A stretch of 64,000 bases of DNA from a virus, in IMG/VR virus record IMGVR_UViG_3300032242_000488, positions 1-64,000 of that record. The stretch is one strand, 5' to 3'. A program made the position numbers and the translations under genes. The notes beneath the pieces were generated by a model that searched no databases, was not told the DNA's origin, and saw only the letters and a list, made by a program, of their open reading frames with translations. Numbering within the stretch: the stretch's first letter is position 1; every line of letters starts with the position of its first letter. Of this stretch, positions 27,674 through 39,700 are shown one piece after another.

Positions 27674-28010
27674 CACACAAGGACACTTAGGTGTCAAATC
27701 AATAAAGCCCACGTTTGAAGTTATGGTATTTGACGGTGTAGCTCATCGAATACACAAAGCAACAGTACACAGATTCCTAATGGGAGATGTCGAAGATCCG
27801 GACTTGTATGCAGGCGAACCACTTTGGAAATGGCAACAAAGTGAGATGGGACAGTGGGTTATGGCTCGAGCGGTTGACACGCCTGAATGGCACAGAATGG
27901 CAGACATGATGAACTATGGCTACCAATATGCCATTGTTGCCAAACTAAAAGAAAAAGATTACACCTATTGGATTCTTAAATGGGGTAATGATGTTGACAA
28001 AAAACGTTAA
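27657..28010 (+). CDS. Hypothetical protein (117 aa)
   Basis: MALKNDTQGHLGVKSIKPTFEV...: a globular alpha/beta protein with many Trp and Met residues, no family recognised. The ATG at 27657 overlaps the preceding gene; an alternative is the ATG at 27723. The stop lies within the spacer of the next promoter. Confidence 0.55.
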   Translation: MALKNDTQGHLGVKSIKPTFEVMVFDGVAHRIHKATVHRFLMGDVEDPDLYAGEPLWKWQQSEMGQWVMARAVDTPEWHRMADMMNYGYQYAIVAKLKEKDYTYWILKWGNDVDKKR

Positions 28011-28022
28011 ATGTAGTATAAT
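27994..28022 (+). promoter_or_regulatory. Sigma70-type promoter
   Basis: TTGACA (27994-27999), 17-base spacer, TATAAT (28017-28022). It overlaps the end of the 117-aa gene. The next ATG is 6 bases after the -10 box. Confidence 0.8.
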
Positions 28023-28028
28023 ACTAAT

Positions 28029-28889
28029 ATGAAAATCAAACTTGTATCAGACTTGCACTTGGAGTTTAGTGACATTAACATCACTAATGACGACAACTGC
28101 GATGTCCTTATTCTAGGTGGCGACATTATGATCGCACAGGATCTACACGATCATCCAGAGTTGAGCAATACTGCCGATCAACGGGCTATTGCCGCGGGTA
28201 CTGGGTTGGGCCGTAGACAAGAACGTGCTCAAAGATTCCGCGACTTTTTTAAGCGTTGTTCATTCCAGTTTCCTCATGTAATCTACATTGCAGGTAACCA
28301 TGAATTTTATAATGGAAAGTTCTATGCTGGTATTGACTACCTGCGTGAAGAGTGCGCCAAGTATCCCAACATTTACTTTTTAGAATGTGATACTAAGGTC
28401 ATCGACGATGTGACATTTATTGGCGGTACACTCTGGACTGACATGAACAAGGGTGATCCTTTGACCATGCATGCCATTGAAGGTATGATGAACGATTTTC
28501 GTATCATCCGCAACGACTTTAGAAACTATGCCCCTATGAGTGCTAGGGACGTTGCTGGCCGCCATGCTAGAACATTGCAGTACTTTAGAAGTGTACTTGC
28601 AGAACAGCATGACAAGAAGTTTGTTGTGGTTGGGCACCACAGTCCTAGTTTCCAAAGTGCTCATGAAATGTATAAGCATGAAACATTGATGAACGGTGGC
28701 TATCACAGTGATTTGAGTGAGTTCATTTTGGATCACCCGCAGATCAAACTGTGGACACATGGTCATACCCATCACCCTTTTGACTACATGATTGGTGAAA
28801 CTCGTGTTGTATGCAACCCACGTGGTTATGAAAACGACGGTTACAGCGAGGACACTGGCTGGAACCCTAACATAGTATTGGAAGTATAA
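28029..28889 (+). CDS. Metallophosphoesterase
   Basis: A 286-residue calcineurin-like phosphoesterase: SDLHLEF (residues 7-13), LGGDIM, AGNHEFY, GHHSPS and THGHTHH provide all metal ligands. It is different from the smaller enzyme at 17883. The ATG falls at the predicted transcription start, so the mRNA may be leaderless. The stop overlaps the next start. Confidence 0.88.
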   Translation: MKIKLVSDLHLEFSDINITNDDNCDVLILGGDIMIAQDLHDHPELSNTADQRAIAAGTGLGRRQERAQRFRDFFKRCSFQFPHVIYIAGNHEFYNGKFYAGIDYLREECAKYPNIYFLECDTKVIDDVTFIGGTLWTDMNKGDPLTMHAIEGMMNDFRIIRNDFRNYAPMSARDVAGRHARTLQYFRSVLAEQHDKKFVVVGHHSPSFQSAHEMYKHETLMNGGYHSDLSEFILDHPQIKLWTHGHTHHPFDYMIGETRVVCNPRGYENDGYSEDTGWNPNIVLEV

Positions 28890-29329
28890 TGAAAATCGGA
28901 CTTAGTTATAGCCGTTGCGTTAGAGATATCGTCGACGGTAAGGTGGACATCGACGATGTTCTAGTGTTAATCACTCGTACAGATTTTGATCCGCGTGATG
29001 CAGATCAGTGGCAAGGTATTTGGGAAGGCTACGGTGGCGGAACCGACAATGCTTACAGCAGTGGATTCTTTAGTACGAGTAATCCTGAATGGGCGGGATA
29101 CCACGATGAGGATCAGTTTCGATCAGTAAGTATTGAACTATGGGAAAGTGGTAAACTGCACCAGCCACGCAAATTTGGCACACACCCACAGCGTCGGCCT
29201 GAGATTTGGTTAGAGGCAGTCTTGCCTAGCAGTGAACTAGAACGTAACCCTGCGGCTAAGACAGCTTGGGACAAGTTCCAGATGATAGCTGGATTGACTA
29301 ACGTAGAATTGGATGACAAGTACAAATGA
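28889..29329 (+). CDS. Conserved hypothetical protein (146 aa)
   Basis: MKIGLSYSRCVRDIVDGKVD..., with WQGIWEGYGGG and HPQRRPEIWLEAVLP segments. No motif recognised. Coupled at both ends (TAATG, ATGA) within a run of small phage genes. Confidence 0.6.
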   Translation: MKIGLSYSRCVRDIVDGKVDIDDVLVLITRTDFDPRDADQWQGIWEGYGGGTDNAYSSGFFSTSNPEWAGYHDEDQFRSVSIELWESGKLHQPRKFGTHPQRRPEIWLEAVLPSSELERNPAAKTAWDKFQMIAGLTNVELDDKYK

Positions 29330-29694
29330 TTAAAGGATTAATGGGAACCACCGGTATAACAGTAGCAGGCGGCAACACAAGCCTGCCCTACGTTAGCCAA
29401 AGTGGCACTAACCCTATACAGGGTATGATTCGCATATGGGGGTCGGATATGCAAGTGTTTGACGGCAACAGTTGGATGAATCTCAGCTCTAGTTATGCCA
29501 CTGTGAGTTTAGACCCAGAAACACAGGACTTGTTACAATGGGCACGTACACAAAGAACTCTACAGTTGAACAGACAAACACTATTAAAAAATAATCCTGC
29601 ACTTGCGAAAGCCTATGAAGCTGTTTTACGTGCAGAAGAAAACTTTGATTTACTTGCAACCATTGCTGGAGAATACGAGCATGTCGAACGTTAA
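29326..29694 (+). CDS. Putative virion-associated protein (122 aa)
   Basis: GMIRIWGSDMQVFDGNSWMNL near residue 35 matches the GQIRFN...FEGYDG.GW..LGG motif found twice in the 3577-residue tail protein, which suggests a structural role. The C-terminal half is helical. Function otherwise unknown. Confidence 0.55.
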   Translation: MIKGLMGTTGITVAGGNTSLPYVSQSGTNPIQGMIRIWGSDMQVFDGNSWMNLSSSYATVSLDPETQDLLQWARTQRTLQLNRQTLLKNNPALAKAYEAVLRAEENFDLLATIAGEYEHVER

Positions 29695-29917
29695 GATTAG
29701 ATACGGCGATCAATGTAGTGTTAAAAACATTGCCAGTGGTAAAAGCGTTGACGCAGAAGTTATGTCCTTTAACGAAGGTCGTAATCTAACAGTTGTCCTA
29801 AACAAAAGCGTAAAGATTCTTATGAACTGGAATGGTCGTATGTATGAAGGACGTTCAGCAGGTATGGACTTTACCAGCGACGGACCTAAGGGTCAACAAT
29901 ATTCGGAGGGAAGATGA
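29681..29917 (+). CDS. Hypothetical protein (78 aa)
   Basis: MSNVKIRYGDQCSVKNIASG...: a beta-rich small protein. The ATG at 29681 is chosen because GCTGGAGAAT lies upstream; it overlaps the previous gene by 14 bases. No family recognised. Confidence 0.58.
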   Translation: MSNVKIRYGDQCSVKNIASGKSVDAEVMSFNEGRNLTVVLNKSVKILMNWNGRMYEGRSAGMDFTSDGPKGQQYSEGR

Positions 29918-30627
29918 GCAACGTATTAGAAGTAACTGATTGGATCAAAGACTTTGAGCTGTCAACAACCTATAACGAAAAACCCGAAACTTATAAGTTT
30001 GATCTGTTAGAAGCGGCTGTTGTTCTATATGATCATGCTCCGGCATTTTTAAGCATTGAGGAATCAAGAGTATTAGATGCTATCGATCAATCAGTTAAAG
30101 ATCGTGCAGAAGCCATTCGCAAGTTTTATACCAAGCAATGGTTTTGGACTTCACTGTCAAGTAATAGAAGCATGAGCGCATTCCGTCAACGTGCTCACTA
30201 CCTGTTGGAAAGCCGAACTCGAGAGGTCTTGAAGAAGGATATAGGTATATATGTAAAACTACCATGGTTCTACGAAGAAGATATGATCTATAACGATTTT
30301 AAAAAGACATTAAAGACAACCAAAGATATTCCAACTGTTAATCACGGCAGGAACAAAGTAGAAGTTGCTATTAAATTTTTAAAGACATCAAATGGTTGGC
30401 AAGGCAAACGTCGAACAACCAAGTATTGGTTTAAAGATGACCGTGACTATCTGTATTGTATCGATTTAGAAATGACCAACCCTCTAATGAGCATGTTTGA
30501 CGAAGCTGTTAAAGAACGTAGCACTTGCAAATTTGAAACAGTCATACAGACTGATCGCATTGATCAACTATATTTTTACAAACTACACCAATATAAACTC
30601 TTAAAGGAAACAAATGAAATTTCGTAA
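29914..30627 (+). CDS. Hypothetical protein (237 aa)
   Basis: MSNVLEVTDWIKDFEL...: mainly helical, charged and rich in aromatic residues. No motif recognised. Strong GGAGGGAAG ribosome binding site. Its end overlaps the PGDYG gene by 14 bases. Confidence 0.6.
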   Translation: MSNVLEVTDWIKDFELSTTYNEKPETYKFDLLEAAVVLYDHAPAFLSIEESRVLDAIDQSVKDRAEAIRKFYTKQWFWTSLSSNRSMSAFRQRAHYLLESRTREVLKKDIGIYVKLPWFYEEDMIYNDFKKTLKTTKDIPTVNHGRNKVEVAIKFLKTSNGWQGKRRTTKYWFKDDRDYLYCIDLEMTNPLMSMFDEAVKERSTCKFETVIQTDRIDQLYFYKLHQYKLLKETNEIS

Positions 30628-30898
30628 GAAGCCGGTTGTTATAGAAGCCGTACAATTTTTCTTTACAGATGAATCAGTATCGCAGTTAGAAGAATTCTGC
30701 GGAGAATCTCTAGGCAACATTCGAAAAGAGCATGACACTAGTCCTGCTGAAGCAGAGATTCGTACATTAGAAGATGGAACCCATCTAACTGTTAAACATA
30801 TTGCCACTGAAGGTGATTGGATTATTAAGGGTGTGCAAGGTGAGTTCTATGCTTGCAAGTCAGATATTTTTGAACAAACATATGAAAAGGTAGAATAA
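30614..30898 (+). CDS. PGDYG-type phage protein
   Basis: A 94-residue protein with the family opening [15 protein letters not shown] and ending [19 protein letters not shown] followed by DIFEQTYE, which is the common small phage PGDYG-domain protein. Function unknown. The ribosome binding site is AAAGGAAAC. Confidence 0.78.
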   Translation: MKFRKKPVVIEAVQFFFTDESVSQLEEFCGESLGNIRKEHDTSPAEAEIRTLEDGTHLTVKHIATEGDWIIKGVQGEFYACKSDIFEQTYEKVE

Positions 30899-30899
30899 G

Positions 30900-31493
30900 A
30901 TGTCCAATTTAGTACCAATGGTAGTTGAGTCTACTAGTAAAGGTGAACGTGCATATGACATTTACTCACGTTTATTAAAAGATCGTATTGTCATGTTAGA
31001 CACAGATGTTAACGAACATTCTGCTAGCCTAGTGGTTGCACAAATGCTGTTCTTAGAAAGCGAAGATCCAAACAAGGACATTAGTTTCTTTATCAACAGT
31101 CCGGGTGGTGTTATCACTGCTGGTATGGCCATCTATGACACGATGCAGTTTATCAAGTGTGATGTGCAGACCATTGTTATGGGACAGGCTTGTAGCATGG
31201 GATCGTTCTTAGCCCAGGCGGGTGCGGCAGGCAAGCGTAAAATACTGCCATATGCTCGTCATATGATCCATCAGCCTAGTGGGGGCGCTCGAGGTATGCA
31301 AAGCGACATTGAAATCCAATACAAAGAGATCACCAAGATGAAGACTATCTTAACTGAACTCTATGTTAAACATAATACCAAGGGCAAGACCTATGCAGAC
31401 TTTGAACGCGATATGGATCGTGATACCTTTATGTCAGCACAAGAGTCACTAGACTACGGTCTATGTGATGAGATTATTACTAAACGCCCATGA
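30900..31493 (+). CDS. clpP: ClpP protease
   Basis: A 197-residue protein aligned along the full length of bacterial ClpP (E. coli 207). Nucleophile Ser99 lies in [14 protein letters not shown], catalytic His124 in [11 protein letters not shown], and the Asp in [24 protein letters not shown] forms the handle region. No AAA+ partner is in the window, so it probably pairs with a host ClpX or ClpA to redirect proteolysis. The stop overlaps the next start. Confidence 0.93.
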   Translation: MSNLVPMVVESTSKGERAYDIYSRLLKDRIVMLDTDVNEHSASLVVAQMLFLESEDPNKDISFFINSPGGVITAGMAIYDTMQFIKCDVQTIVMGQACSMGSFLAQAGAAGKRKILPYARHMIHQPSGGARGMQSDIEIQYKEITKMKTILTELYVKHNTKGKTYADFERDMDRDTFMSAQESLDYGLCDEIITKRP

Positions 31494-32056
31494 CCGTACT
31501 GTTTGAACACGGCTGGGAAACAGTTGAAACTTTTGACTTCAGTAGCCTAATCACTGCTGAGGATCAAAGGCTTGCAATGACTGATATTGAGAGAGTTATT
31601 GCCGATGGTAACTATTTTAAAAATAGTCCTGCCTATCAAACTAATATCAATATCTTCAATCATCCCGGAGAACATTGGTTAAAGTTTAGAATGAGCTTTA
31701 CATTCAGTTGCTTTATGTATCTAAAGAAAGAAGTAAAGATTGATCAAATACAGGCATGGAGTTTTATGACTTCAAATGCGATTGTAGAGGACAGAGATAA
31801 TCTTTGGCACACACATCAATACGGAAGTGAACGAGCATTATCAGGTATTTGGTATTTGCATATCCCAGATGATGTTGAAGATAAAAGCCAGTGCGGTACA
31901 GAGTTTGCCGTCAACGGCGTAGATAATCCCGAACGTTGGGTGGCACCTCCACAGGACTTTAGTTGGCTAATCTATCCGGGTAAAACTTGGCACAGACCCA
32001 TGCCTCCACAATCAAGTAAAAACAGATTTATCATTGCCGCTGATATGGTATTTTAA
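31490..32056 (+). CDS. 2OG-Fe(II) oxygenase-like protein
   Basis: A 188-residue protein. [20 protein letters not shown] gives the first iron ligands and GIWYL strand of the phage 2OG-FeII_Oxy_5 type; TWHRPMPP gives the distal His, and [10 protein letters not shown] the Arg for 2-oxoglutarate. Such enzymes hydroxylate proteins or nucleic acids; the substrate is unknown. It overlaps clpP by 4 bases. Confidence 0.7.
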   Translation: MTVLFEHGWETVETFDFSSLITAEDQRLAMTDIERVIADGNYFKNSPAYQTNINIFNHPGEHWLKFRMSFTFSCFMYLKKEVKIDQIQAWSFMTSNAIVEDRDNLWHTHQYGSERALSGIWYLHIPDDVEDKSQCGTEFAVNGVDNPERWVAPPQDFSWLIYPGKTWHRPMPPQSSKNRFIIAADMVF

Positions 32057-32063
32057 GGAACAT

Positions 32064-32369
32064 ATGACAAATATAACAGATGTAGTAGACTTTAACGAAA
32101 CATGGTACTCAACAGCTACCGAAGAAGAACGTAAAACATTTCGTGAATGGCTACTAGGCGTACTCAATCAGCACGAGACCGTAACCGTTACCTTTAAGAA
32201 AGTGGACGGAACTATTCGTGAAATGAAGTGTACGCTCAAAGAAGGTGTTCGGCCAGAAGTAAAAGATCCAAAAACTTCGGACACATTATGCACAGTTTGG
32301 GCAACGGATGTCACTGCTTGGCGCAGTTTCAAGTTCGAAAACATTACCAAAATCGACTTTAGCCTCTAA
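32064..32369 (+). CDS. DUF2693-type phage protein (SH3-like)
   Basis: A 101-residue protein with VTVTFKKVDGTIREMKCTL and VTAWRSFKFENITKIDF, the pattern of the DUF2693/phage SH3-like family. Function unknown. The ATG at 32064 is chosen because of TTTTAAGGAA upstream. Confidence 0.7.
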   Translation: MTNITDVVDFNETWYSTATEEERKTFREWLLGVLNQHETVTVTFKKVDGTIREMKCTLKEGVRPEVKDPKTSDTLCTVWATDVTAWRSFKFENITKIDFSL

Positions 32370-32386
32370 GTCTAGCCCAAAATAGG

Positions 32387-32415
32387 TTGACAAAGCGGCC
32401 GTTTGACTATATAAT
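32387..32415 (+). promoter_or_regulatory. Sigma70-type promoter
   Basis: TTGACA (32387-32392), 17-base spacer, TATAAT (32410-32415). It drives the 401-aa gene. Confidence 0.82.
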
Positions 32416-32446
32416 ATGTTTATTGTTTAGTTAACTAGGAGCAAAA

Positions 32447-33652
32447 ATGGCAACAAAGACAGCAACAAAAACTCGTGTAACCAAAAAGCAAGTTACAGCC
32501 CACCGTACTCGTGCAGTTAAAGACCACAGTCCTGTTTGGGAAGGTTGCGAAACTTGGGATGACAATACATTCCACCGTCACTTTAAACGCTCAATGGATT
32601 ACTATCGCCTAGAATCCGAAATTAAAACTTACAAGCCAACAGTGGTCAAATGGATGGAAACTGTAGGTTGTACCAAAGATGATATTGCGGCTTTCAAGAA
32701 AGTCAAAGACAATCGTATCAATACCACAATGGGTGCTGTTGCCGCTTGTTTGAATCGTGGCATGACTCCACAGCGTCCTGGTTTCAATAACGGCCGAGAT
32801 ACAGCCGCTTGGTTACGTGCTGAGATTGTTAAGGTACTTGCAGAAGGCAAGGACGACGTTGATCCAGAAACACTAGCCGCTGAGAAAGAAGCCGCTAAGG
32901 CCCAAGTCTATACTCCTTCAATCCAAGAACGTCTACGTGAAGTTGCACTTGGCATGACTGATGAGATTGAAAAGGCCTATGAGTCTTTTAGTATGGATCC
33001 AGAAAACTTTGATCCAAAAGCATTTAAGGTTCTTAACTTATTGAAGAGTCAGCAGGCAAAGGCCGCACATGCTCGCGTCATTCGCGACTTTTATGCTCAA
33101 GACCTAGCAGAGTTAGAAGAACTTGCCAGTGGCAAAGCAGACGAACAGTTACGTGAAGGTTACTCACACCGTAGCAAAAAGCAAATTAAGGCATTCATTG
33201 CGTTTTTAACTGAAGTGCAAAATGCCTGCACAATGCTCATGCAAGAAGCCAAAGTTAACCGGGCGCCACGTGCTAAGAAGGCGGTTCCTGCAGAAAAGAT
33301 TGTTGGCAAACTCAAATACATGAAGACTAACGAGCCGTTGAAGTTGGTTAGTATTAACCCTGCAGATATTCTGGGTGCAAAAGAGCTGTGGGTTTACAAT
33401 ACCAAGAACCGCAAGTTGGGTCGTTATGTGGCCAAAGAGTACGGCGACCTTGGTGTAAAAGGTGCTAGTATTATTAACTTTGATGAAAATCTCAGCATAC
33501 AAAAGACTGTACGCAAACCAGAAGAAAAACTCAAAGAGTTTAAAGCCGCTGGTAAGGTTGCATTGCGTAAGTTCTTAGACGAGATTAATGCTACAGATAC
33601 CAAGTTAAACGGTCGTCTTAACGAAGAAACACTACTGCTCAAAGTACAGTAA
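32447..33652 (+). CDS. Conserved phage protein (401 aa)
   Basis: The N-terminus is a basic, Thr-rich disordered stretch (MATKTATKTRVTKKQ). The middle is a long charged helical region (DLAELEELASGKADEQL, a likely coiled coil near residue 225). The C-terminal 100 residues look beta-rich (ELWVYNTKNRKLGRYVA). No family recognised. Its own strong promoter suggests early, abundant expression; a nucleic-acid binding role is only suggested by charge. Confidence 0.65.
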   Translation: MATKTATKTRVTKKQVTAHRTRAVKDHSPVWEGCETWDDNTFHRHFKRSMDYYRLESEIKTYKPTVVKWMETVGCTKDDIAAFKKVKDNRINTTMGAVAACLNRGMTPQRPGFNNGRDTAAWLRAEIVKVLAEGKDDVDPETLAAEKEAAKAQVYTPSIQERLREVALGMTDEIEKAYESFSMDPENFDPKAFKVLNLLKSQQAKAAHARVIRDFYAQDLAELEELASGKADEQLREGYSHRSKKQIKAFIAFLTEVQNACTMLMQEAKVNRAPRAKKAVPAEKIVGKLKYMKTNEPLKLVSINPADILGAKELWVYNTKNRKLGRYVAKEYGDLGVKGASIINFDENLSIQKTVRKPEEKLKEFKAAGKVALRKFLDEINATDTKLNGRLNEETLLLKVQ

Positions 33653-33691
33653 GAGCTGTTTATGTGTTACTAAACCAACTTTACAGGCATA

Positions 33692-33699
33692 GATAAATA
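33692..33699 (+). promoter_or_regulatory. T4-late-type promoter element (GATAAATA)
   Basis: GATAAATA 20 bases before the ATG of the 3577-aa tail gene. AATACTC-TAAAGT-GGAGTATT, a hairpin holding the GGAG ribosome binding site, follows directly. Confidence 0.55.
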
Positions 33700-33719
33700 C
33701 TCTAAAGTGGAGTATTTCT

Positions 33720-36700
33720 ATGTCTGTGATTAGTGCTGACGCATTTAGAAGAATTGTTTTAGTTGATAACCTTGGTACGACCCAACCCGCCTTAAGAGCA
33801 GATGACCGCAGTGACACATTAACAATTCGTGCTGGTCAGGGTATCACTATTCTAAAGGACGAAGGTGACGTAAACGCAGGATTTACCATCTACAATACAG
33901 GCGATCCGGGCCCTACAAGTTTTGACGATATACTAGAAGTTGCAACAATCGGTCAACGTCCGCAACCGCCCGGTGTAAGTTGGAAGGCAGTAGAAGTTGG
34001 TAAGTTAACTGTACAGGATTACTTACCAGATAATATAACAAAAACTACACGTATGGTCTATTCAGGCCACGGGTTACAAGCACCTACTAATACTAATATC
34101 TCCCTAAAGGTTACCGGCAGTGGCATAATCATTGTAGACGGAACTACCGCACTACAGTTACCTATTGGAGATACTGCTAGTCGTCCGGGAACAACAATTG
34201 GAACAGTTCAAGCAGGACAAATCCGCTTTAACTCTGAAATACCAAGATTTGAAGGCTATGATGGTCGTGGATGGAACACACTTGGCGGTGTAAGCTCTAT
34301 CGATGGTGGCACAACTATTGCTCCAGATCCTACATTACCTATATTAAACTTTAATGCTAATGGCTACCTAGTAGCCACAATGAGCAGTTTAAATACAAAA
34401 ATCTTTAGTCCAGGGCTGGTAATCCCAACTGGTACTACTGCTGAACGCCCGCCTGCTCTTGTTGGACAAATTCGTTTCAATACTCAAAATACTCAGTTTG
34501 AAGGATACAATGGCAGTGGTTGGTCAAGTCTAGGCGGTGTTCGAGACATTGCTGGCAATACTTATATTATTCCAGAACTTGGTCCAGGTACACACGAGAA
34601 CACACTATATTTTGTAACCAATGCTAACCTAGCTCTTACCTTAGATGGCAGTAGACTATCACTACAAAACGGTCGTGCTCTTACATTTAGAGAAGGCATT
34701 GCCAGCGGTAATCAAACAGCAACTATTTCTCCGCCTGATAACATTACATCGAGTTATAATCTTAAATTGCCTACTAGTTTAGGACCTGCTGGTAGTGTTC
34801 TAAGTGTAGACGGAACTGGTCAATTGGCATTTGTTAATTCCGATTCAGGCGCGGGCAGTAAGATCAACGTATCAGATATCTATGGCGATGATGGCAATGA
34901 CGGATTTAGTCGTCCGGTTAGAACACTAAAACGTGCGTTACAAATAGCATCCGGTTATGTTTATAGCCCGACATTTATCTATGAAGAAGCAGTATGCCGA
35001 CGTGATGCTGGACTTATTATTGACAGCCTAGGCTGGGATCTAGTTACTGGATCAAACTGGAGATCACAAAAAAGTGGTCTTACATATTATAATGCTACAG
35101 CATCAACTGTGGTTACTAGTCAGAAAGCTCAAACAATACAGGCGGTATCTTTCTTAAAAAGAAAAGTATTAGATCTTACAACAGCCAATCTGACAGCAAC
35201 AACTACTCTTACCAGTCGTGCAAATGAAATCATTGCTATATTAACTAACGGTGTTGGTGCAGCCAGTGCAGTATCGATGCCTACACCAGCAGGAACTGCT
35301 AGCGGCATTTCAAACGCCAAAGACTTGTTGTTGGCCAATAGAGACTTTTTAGTAGCAGAAACTATTGCATGGATCAACTATCAAGCGGCAAACAATATTT
35401 TACCATTTGATAAAAGTATCATCTATGATCAAACCAAATGTCGTAGAGATACCGGATTAATTTTAGATGCTGTTGGATTTGATATTGCTCTAGGCACAAA
35501 CTATAATGCTGTAACTACCGGATTAGCATATCAAAGATATTCTTATGCAACATTACCAGCACAAAAAACAGTAACTCTTTCTGCTATAAATTATGCTAAA
35601 TCAAGTGTACTAGCACTAGCAGGTGTAAGTGCAGACACTACTGCCACAAGTCGTGCGGGTGCGGCATTTAATGAGATCATTGACATAATAACCAATGGGG
35701 TTGTCAATACCTCAACTAGTGCCGATACGCTGATATTCCCAACACCAACTGGAGCAAGTCCAAATAAAACACACGCAAAAGATCAACTAGTAGCTAATAA
35801 GGATTTTCTAAAGGCTGAAATCATTGCCTGGTTAAACTTAAATTATCCATCAGTTGCTGTTGATCCTACATCGTTTAGTAGAGACACTGGCCTTATTATT
35901 GATGCATTATGTTATGATATACTGTACGATGGAAATAGTGCAAGTATTACAGTTGCACAATCATATTTTTTAACTAATGGATCTCAAGTAATTCCTCTAT
36001 ATCAAAGAGCTGCCACTGTTGCTGCCTTTAATAGACTAACTGAAATAGCACAACAAGTTATTATTAAAGATGCCGTTCAAGTTACCGCCGGTAATACTGT
36101 TAGTCAAGACATTAGTAATCTTGCAGGATCATCAACAGAAACAGGTGCTGTTGCTACATTAATTTCATATATTACCAGTTGCATTACAGCCAATACCACT
36201 GCTGGACTACCATCAGTAACATTACCGTCAGTAACATGGGCCGCATCGGCATTACAAACAGCTAAGACTAGTATTGCATCTGCTCGATCGACTATTGTCG
36301 AAGGTACTATCAGTTATATTAATTCTAGTAATCCATTTACTTACAACAGTGACAAGTGTGCTAGAGATACTGCGTTTATTGTTAACTCAGTAACTTACGA
36401 TTTGATCTATGGTGGTAATAGTCAAAGTTTAGATGCTGGATTAAAATACTATAGTAGCGTAACTGGGTTGACGCTGATTGGTTCTCAGAATGTTCAAACC
36501 GCGGCTGCATTAGAAAGACTACGCACAGTATCAATACAGATTGCACAAAATATTGCTGTTACTAAGACATCAGGTAATACGCAAAATCAAGTAACAGGAT
36601 CTGCAGGTAGTAGTGCGGCAGCGGCCATTGTTTCAGCTAGATTATCAGAGATTATTGCTGTAGTAGGAAGTGGAGTAAGTTATGCTCCTGCATTACAAGA

Positions 36701-39700
36701 TCCAACACTTACAATTGATCCGACACTAGGTGCTATTCAAACAACGATTACAAACTCTAAAGATCGTATTGCTGACAACGTTGTTGCCTACACAAGTAAT
36801 TATAAACCAAACGGCAAGAAGATTGTTATACAAGTGTCTGCCGGTAACTATGTTGAAGACAATCCAGTTATTATTCCGGACAACACAACAGTTAAAGGTG
36901 CAAGTCTTCGTGCATGTGATATCCGTCCATTAAACGCTAACCAGGACATGTTCCGTTTACGTAACGGTTCATACTTTGGCGAATTCACATTCCGAGATGC
37001 TGTTGACGATAGAGGTGTTCCAGTATACACATTTGACTACTCTATAGCCTTTGACGATGCTACAGATATCAACACTGATCGTTTAGGCTATATTAACATG
37101 CCGATCAGCAAGCCAATTATCTCAGTATCGCCATATATTCAAAACGTTTCCATCTTATCATTCTTAGGCGGTAATGGTGTTAAGGTCGACGGTAATCTAG
37201 TCGAAACACCTAACATTCCTATTATTAGAGAAACTGCCGAATACCCATTAAGTGGTCCTGCACCTGAACAAGGTAAGTCAATGGTTGCTAACGCATTTAC
37301 CACATTGAGCTTTGGTGGTACAGGTTGGCGTGTTATCAACGATGCGTATGCTCAGATCGTATCGTGCTTCCAGATTTTCATGTTGAACGGTTCGTATGCA
37401 CAGTCAGGTGGATACTTGTCTATTACCAACTCTGCTACCAACTTTGGTGTGTATGCGCTTCGTGCGTCTGGTTACAGTCCAAATGCCTTTGCCTTTGACA
37501 AGGGATATATTGCCAGCACCGGTACTAGCAACAGCAAACAAACACTTACTACCTTAGGATTCGGCCGTCAGCCAACACAAGATTATGTTATCCGAGTTAG
37601 AAGTCCCAACTACAAAATTGCCTATGACTTGTTATTGGCCAGCAAATTGTCAATACAAAATGCAACTATTTCCTGGATCAATTCACATTACCCAAGTTTA
37701 GTCTACAACAATTCAACTTGTTTTAGAGACGTTGGTTTGATTATTGATGCTGTGGCATTCGATACATTTACAGGTGGTAACAGTAGAAGTGTTGAGGCAA
37801 CTACCAGCTACTACAAAGGTTCTACATCAAGTCAAATAGTCATTACGGGGCAGTTAACAGAAACTATTGCGGCTATTAACTATGCTAGGGGACTTGCACT
37901 AACTGCTGTTTCTAATACTGGATTAGGCTCATATGTTGGCACTAAATTTGATATTATCACTGCTGGTCTTGCTGATCCTGCAGGAGTGCCAACATCAGTT
38001 GCGTATAGTAGTGTAGGAGATATAACCAACAGTTATAAACCAGCATCAGTTACCGTGTCATTTGATGCGGCAACTAATGTAAACCCAACACTTGATACTA
38101 TCACCGTTATTGCTCATGGCTTCACTAATGGACAGGGTATTGTCTACAACTCAAATGGCAATACAGACCTTCCTGGATTAAACAATGAGCAGACCTATTA
38201 TGTCAGCTATGTTGATCAAGATAGTTTTAGATTAACATTTGATGATAGCGGTAGTGTTTCAGTAAACATTAGAGCAACAGGTACCGGCACACACGTATTC
38301 TTTAAAAATATTCAAGAATTTTATGTAGATGAAATTTTAGACAGTCACCATACATATCAGCAGTTGACTTTACAAGCAGGATCATACAACTTTGTACCGG
38401 GAAGTTCAATTACTGGTGTCACCGGGACTAGTACTAATAATGCCTTTGTCTACAGCTATGATCCAATCGGATATAAACTAATTATTAGTTTGAACAAAGT
38501 TACTGTAGGCGCTAGTGTTATTCGTAATGCCTTTGCCGCTAATAGTACCATTGACTCGGATAACGGAGCGCCGGCCACTCATAATATTGTAGTCAGCGAT
38601 GTCAGCGCAATCAACAACTTATATTCTGCAACATTCAGTATTCAGGGCACCACTGGCAACGGACAGTTGACCAATTTAAATACCTTAGCCAATAAACAAA
38701 TTTGGTTACATCGTCCTAGTATTGTTAACAGTTCTGGACACACTTGGGAATATGCCGGATCGGGTATTGACTATAATGCCTTGCCACAAAACGGTGGGCA
38801 GAGCATTTACAAGTATGAGCAATATTCAGACTTACCAGGCCGAGTTTACTCTTCAGGTACTAACGAACTAGGCGACTTTAAAGTCGGTGACTTCATTAAA
38901 GCTGAAAACAAAACTGGTAACGTTAGCTTTACCAACAAGGTGTCAGTTGCACAGCTAGATGCCCTACGTCTAGCTGTGGGTAATATTGTTATTGACTTTA
39001 TCAGTGATGACGTTGGCCTAGGCGATAATGAACCAGGTGGTGCAAGTAACAGTCGACTAACTACACAGTTGGCCATACGCACATTCTTGTCAAACAGACT
39101 AGGCGGATTTATTGACAAGGCTGTAAGTACTAACGCTGTTCCGGGTGCGGTTATTCAGCTAAACAGTTCTGGTCAGATTAATCCAGACTTACTACCTGCG
39201 GTACGTGCGTTTAACTCAGCTAAGAGCAAGGGATTCTATAGTCGCTTGTCACTAGTTGAAGAAGTACCTGCATACGATTTCTTAAACGGTGACATTGTAA
39301 CAGAAGAATACTCAACTGTTCAATTGACTCTTAGTGCAAATATTACAGCACTGCAAGGTGCAACAGTTACACAAGCAGTCACAGGAGTCTCTGCCTATTT
39401 GATCAGTGACATTATTGCATCAAATGTTATTACTGTTGCAAGTCCGACTGCTAATTTTAGTGCTAATTTTAATACCGTTAACAACTTGACCATCGCCGGT
39501 AATGCAACTCCGGGTGTTGGCGGTGTTGCTGTCCGTCCTACATTAGTAGGAACTGTTGCTAGCAACGTGCCAGCAAACTATGTTCTATCAAATGCCAACG
39601 AAGGACAGTATTTAAAATTAGTTGCTACAGGCTCTTATAGTTTTACTAACGGTGCCATTATAACTAGTGCCAATGATAATATTCAAGGAACAGTAACTTC

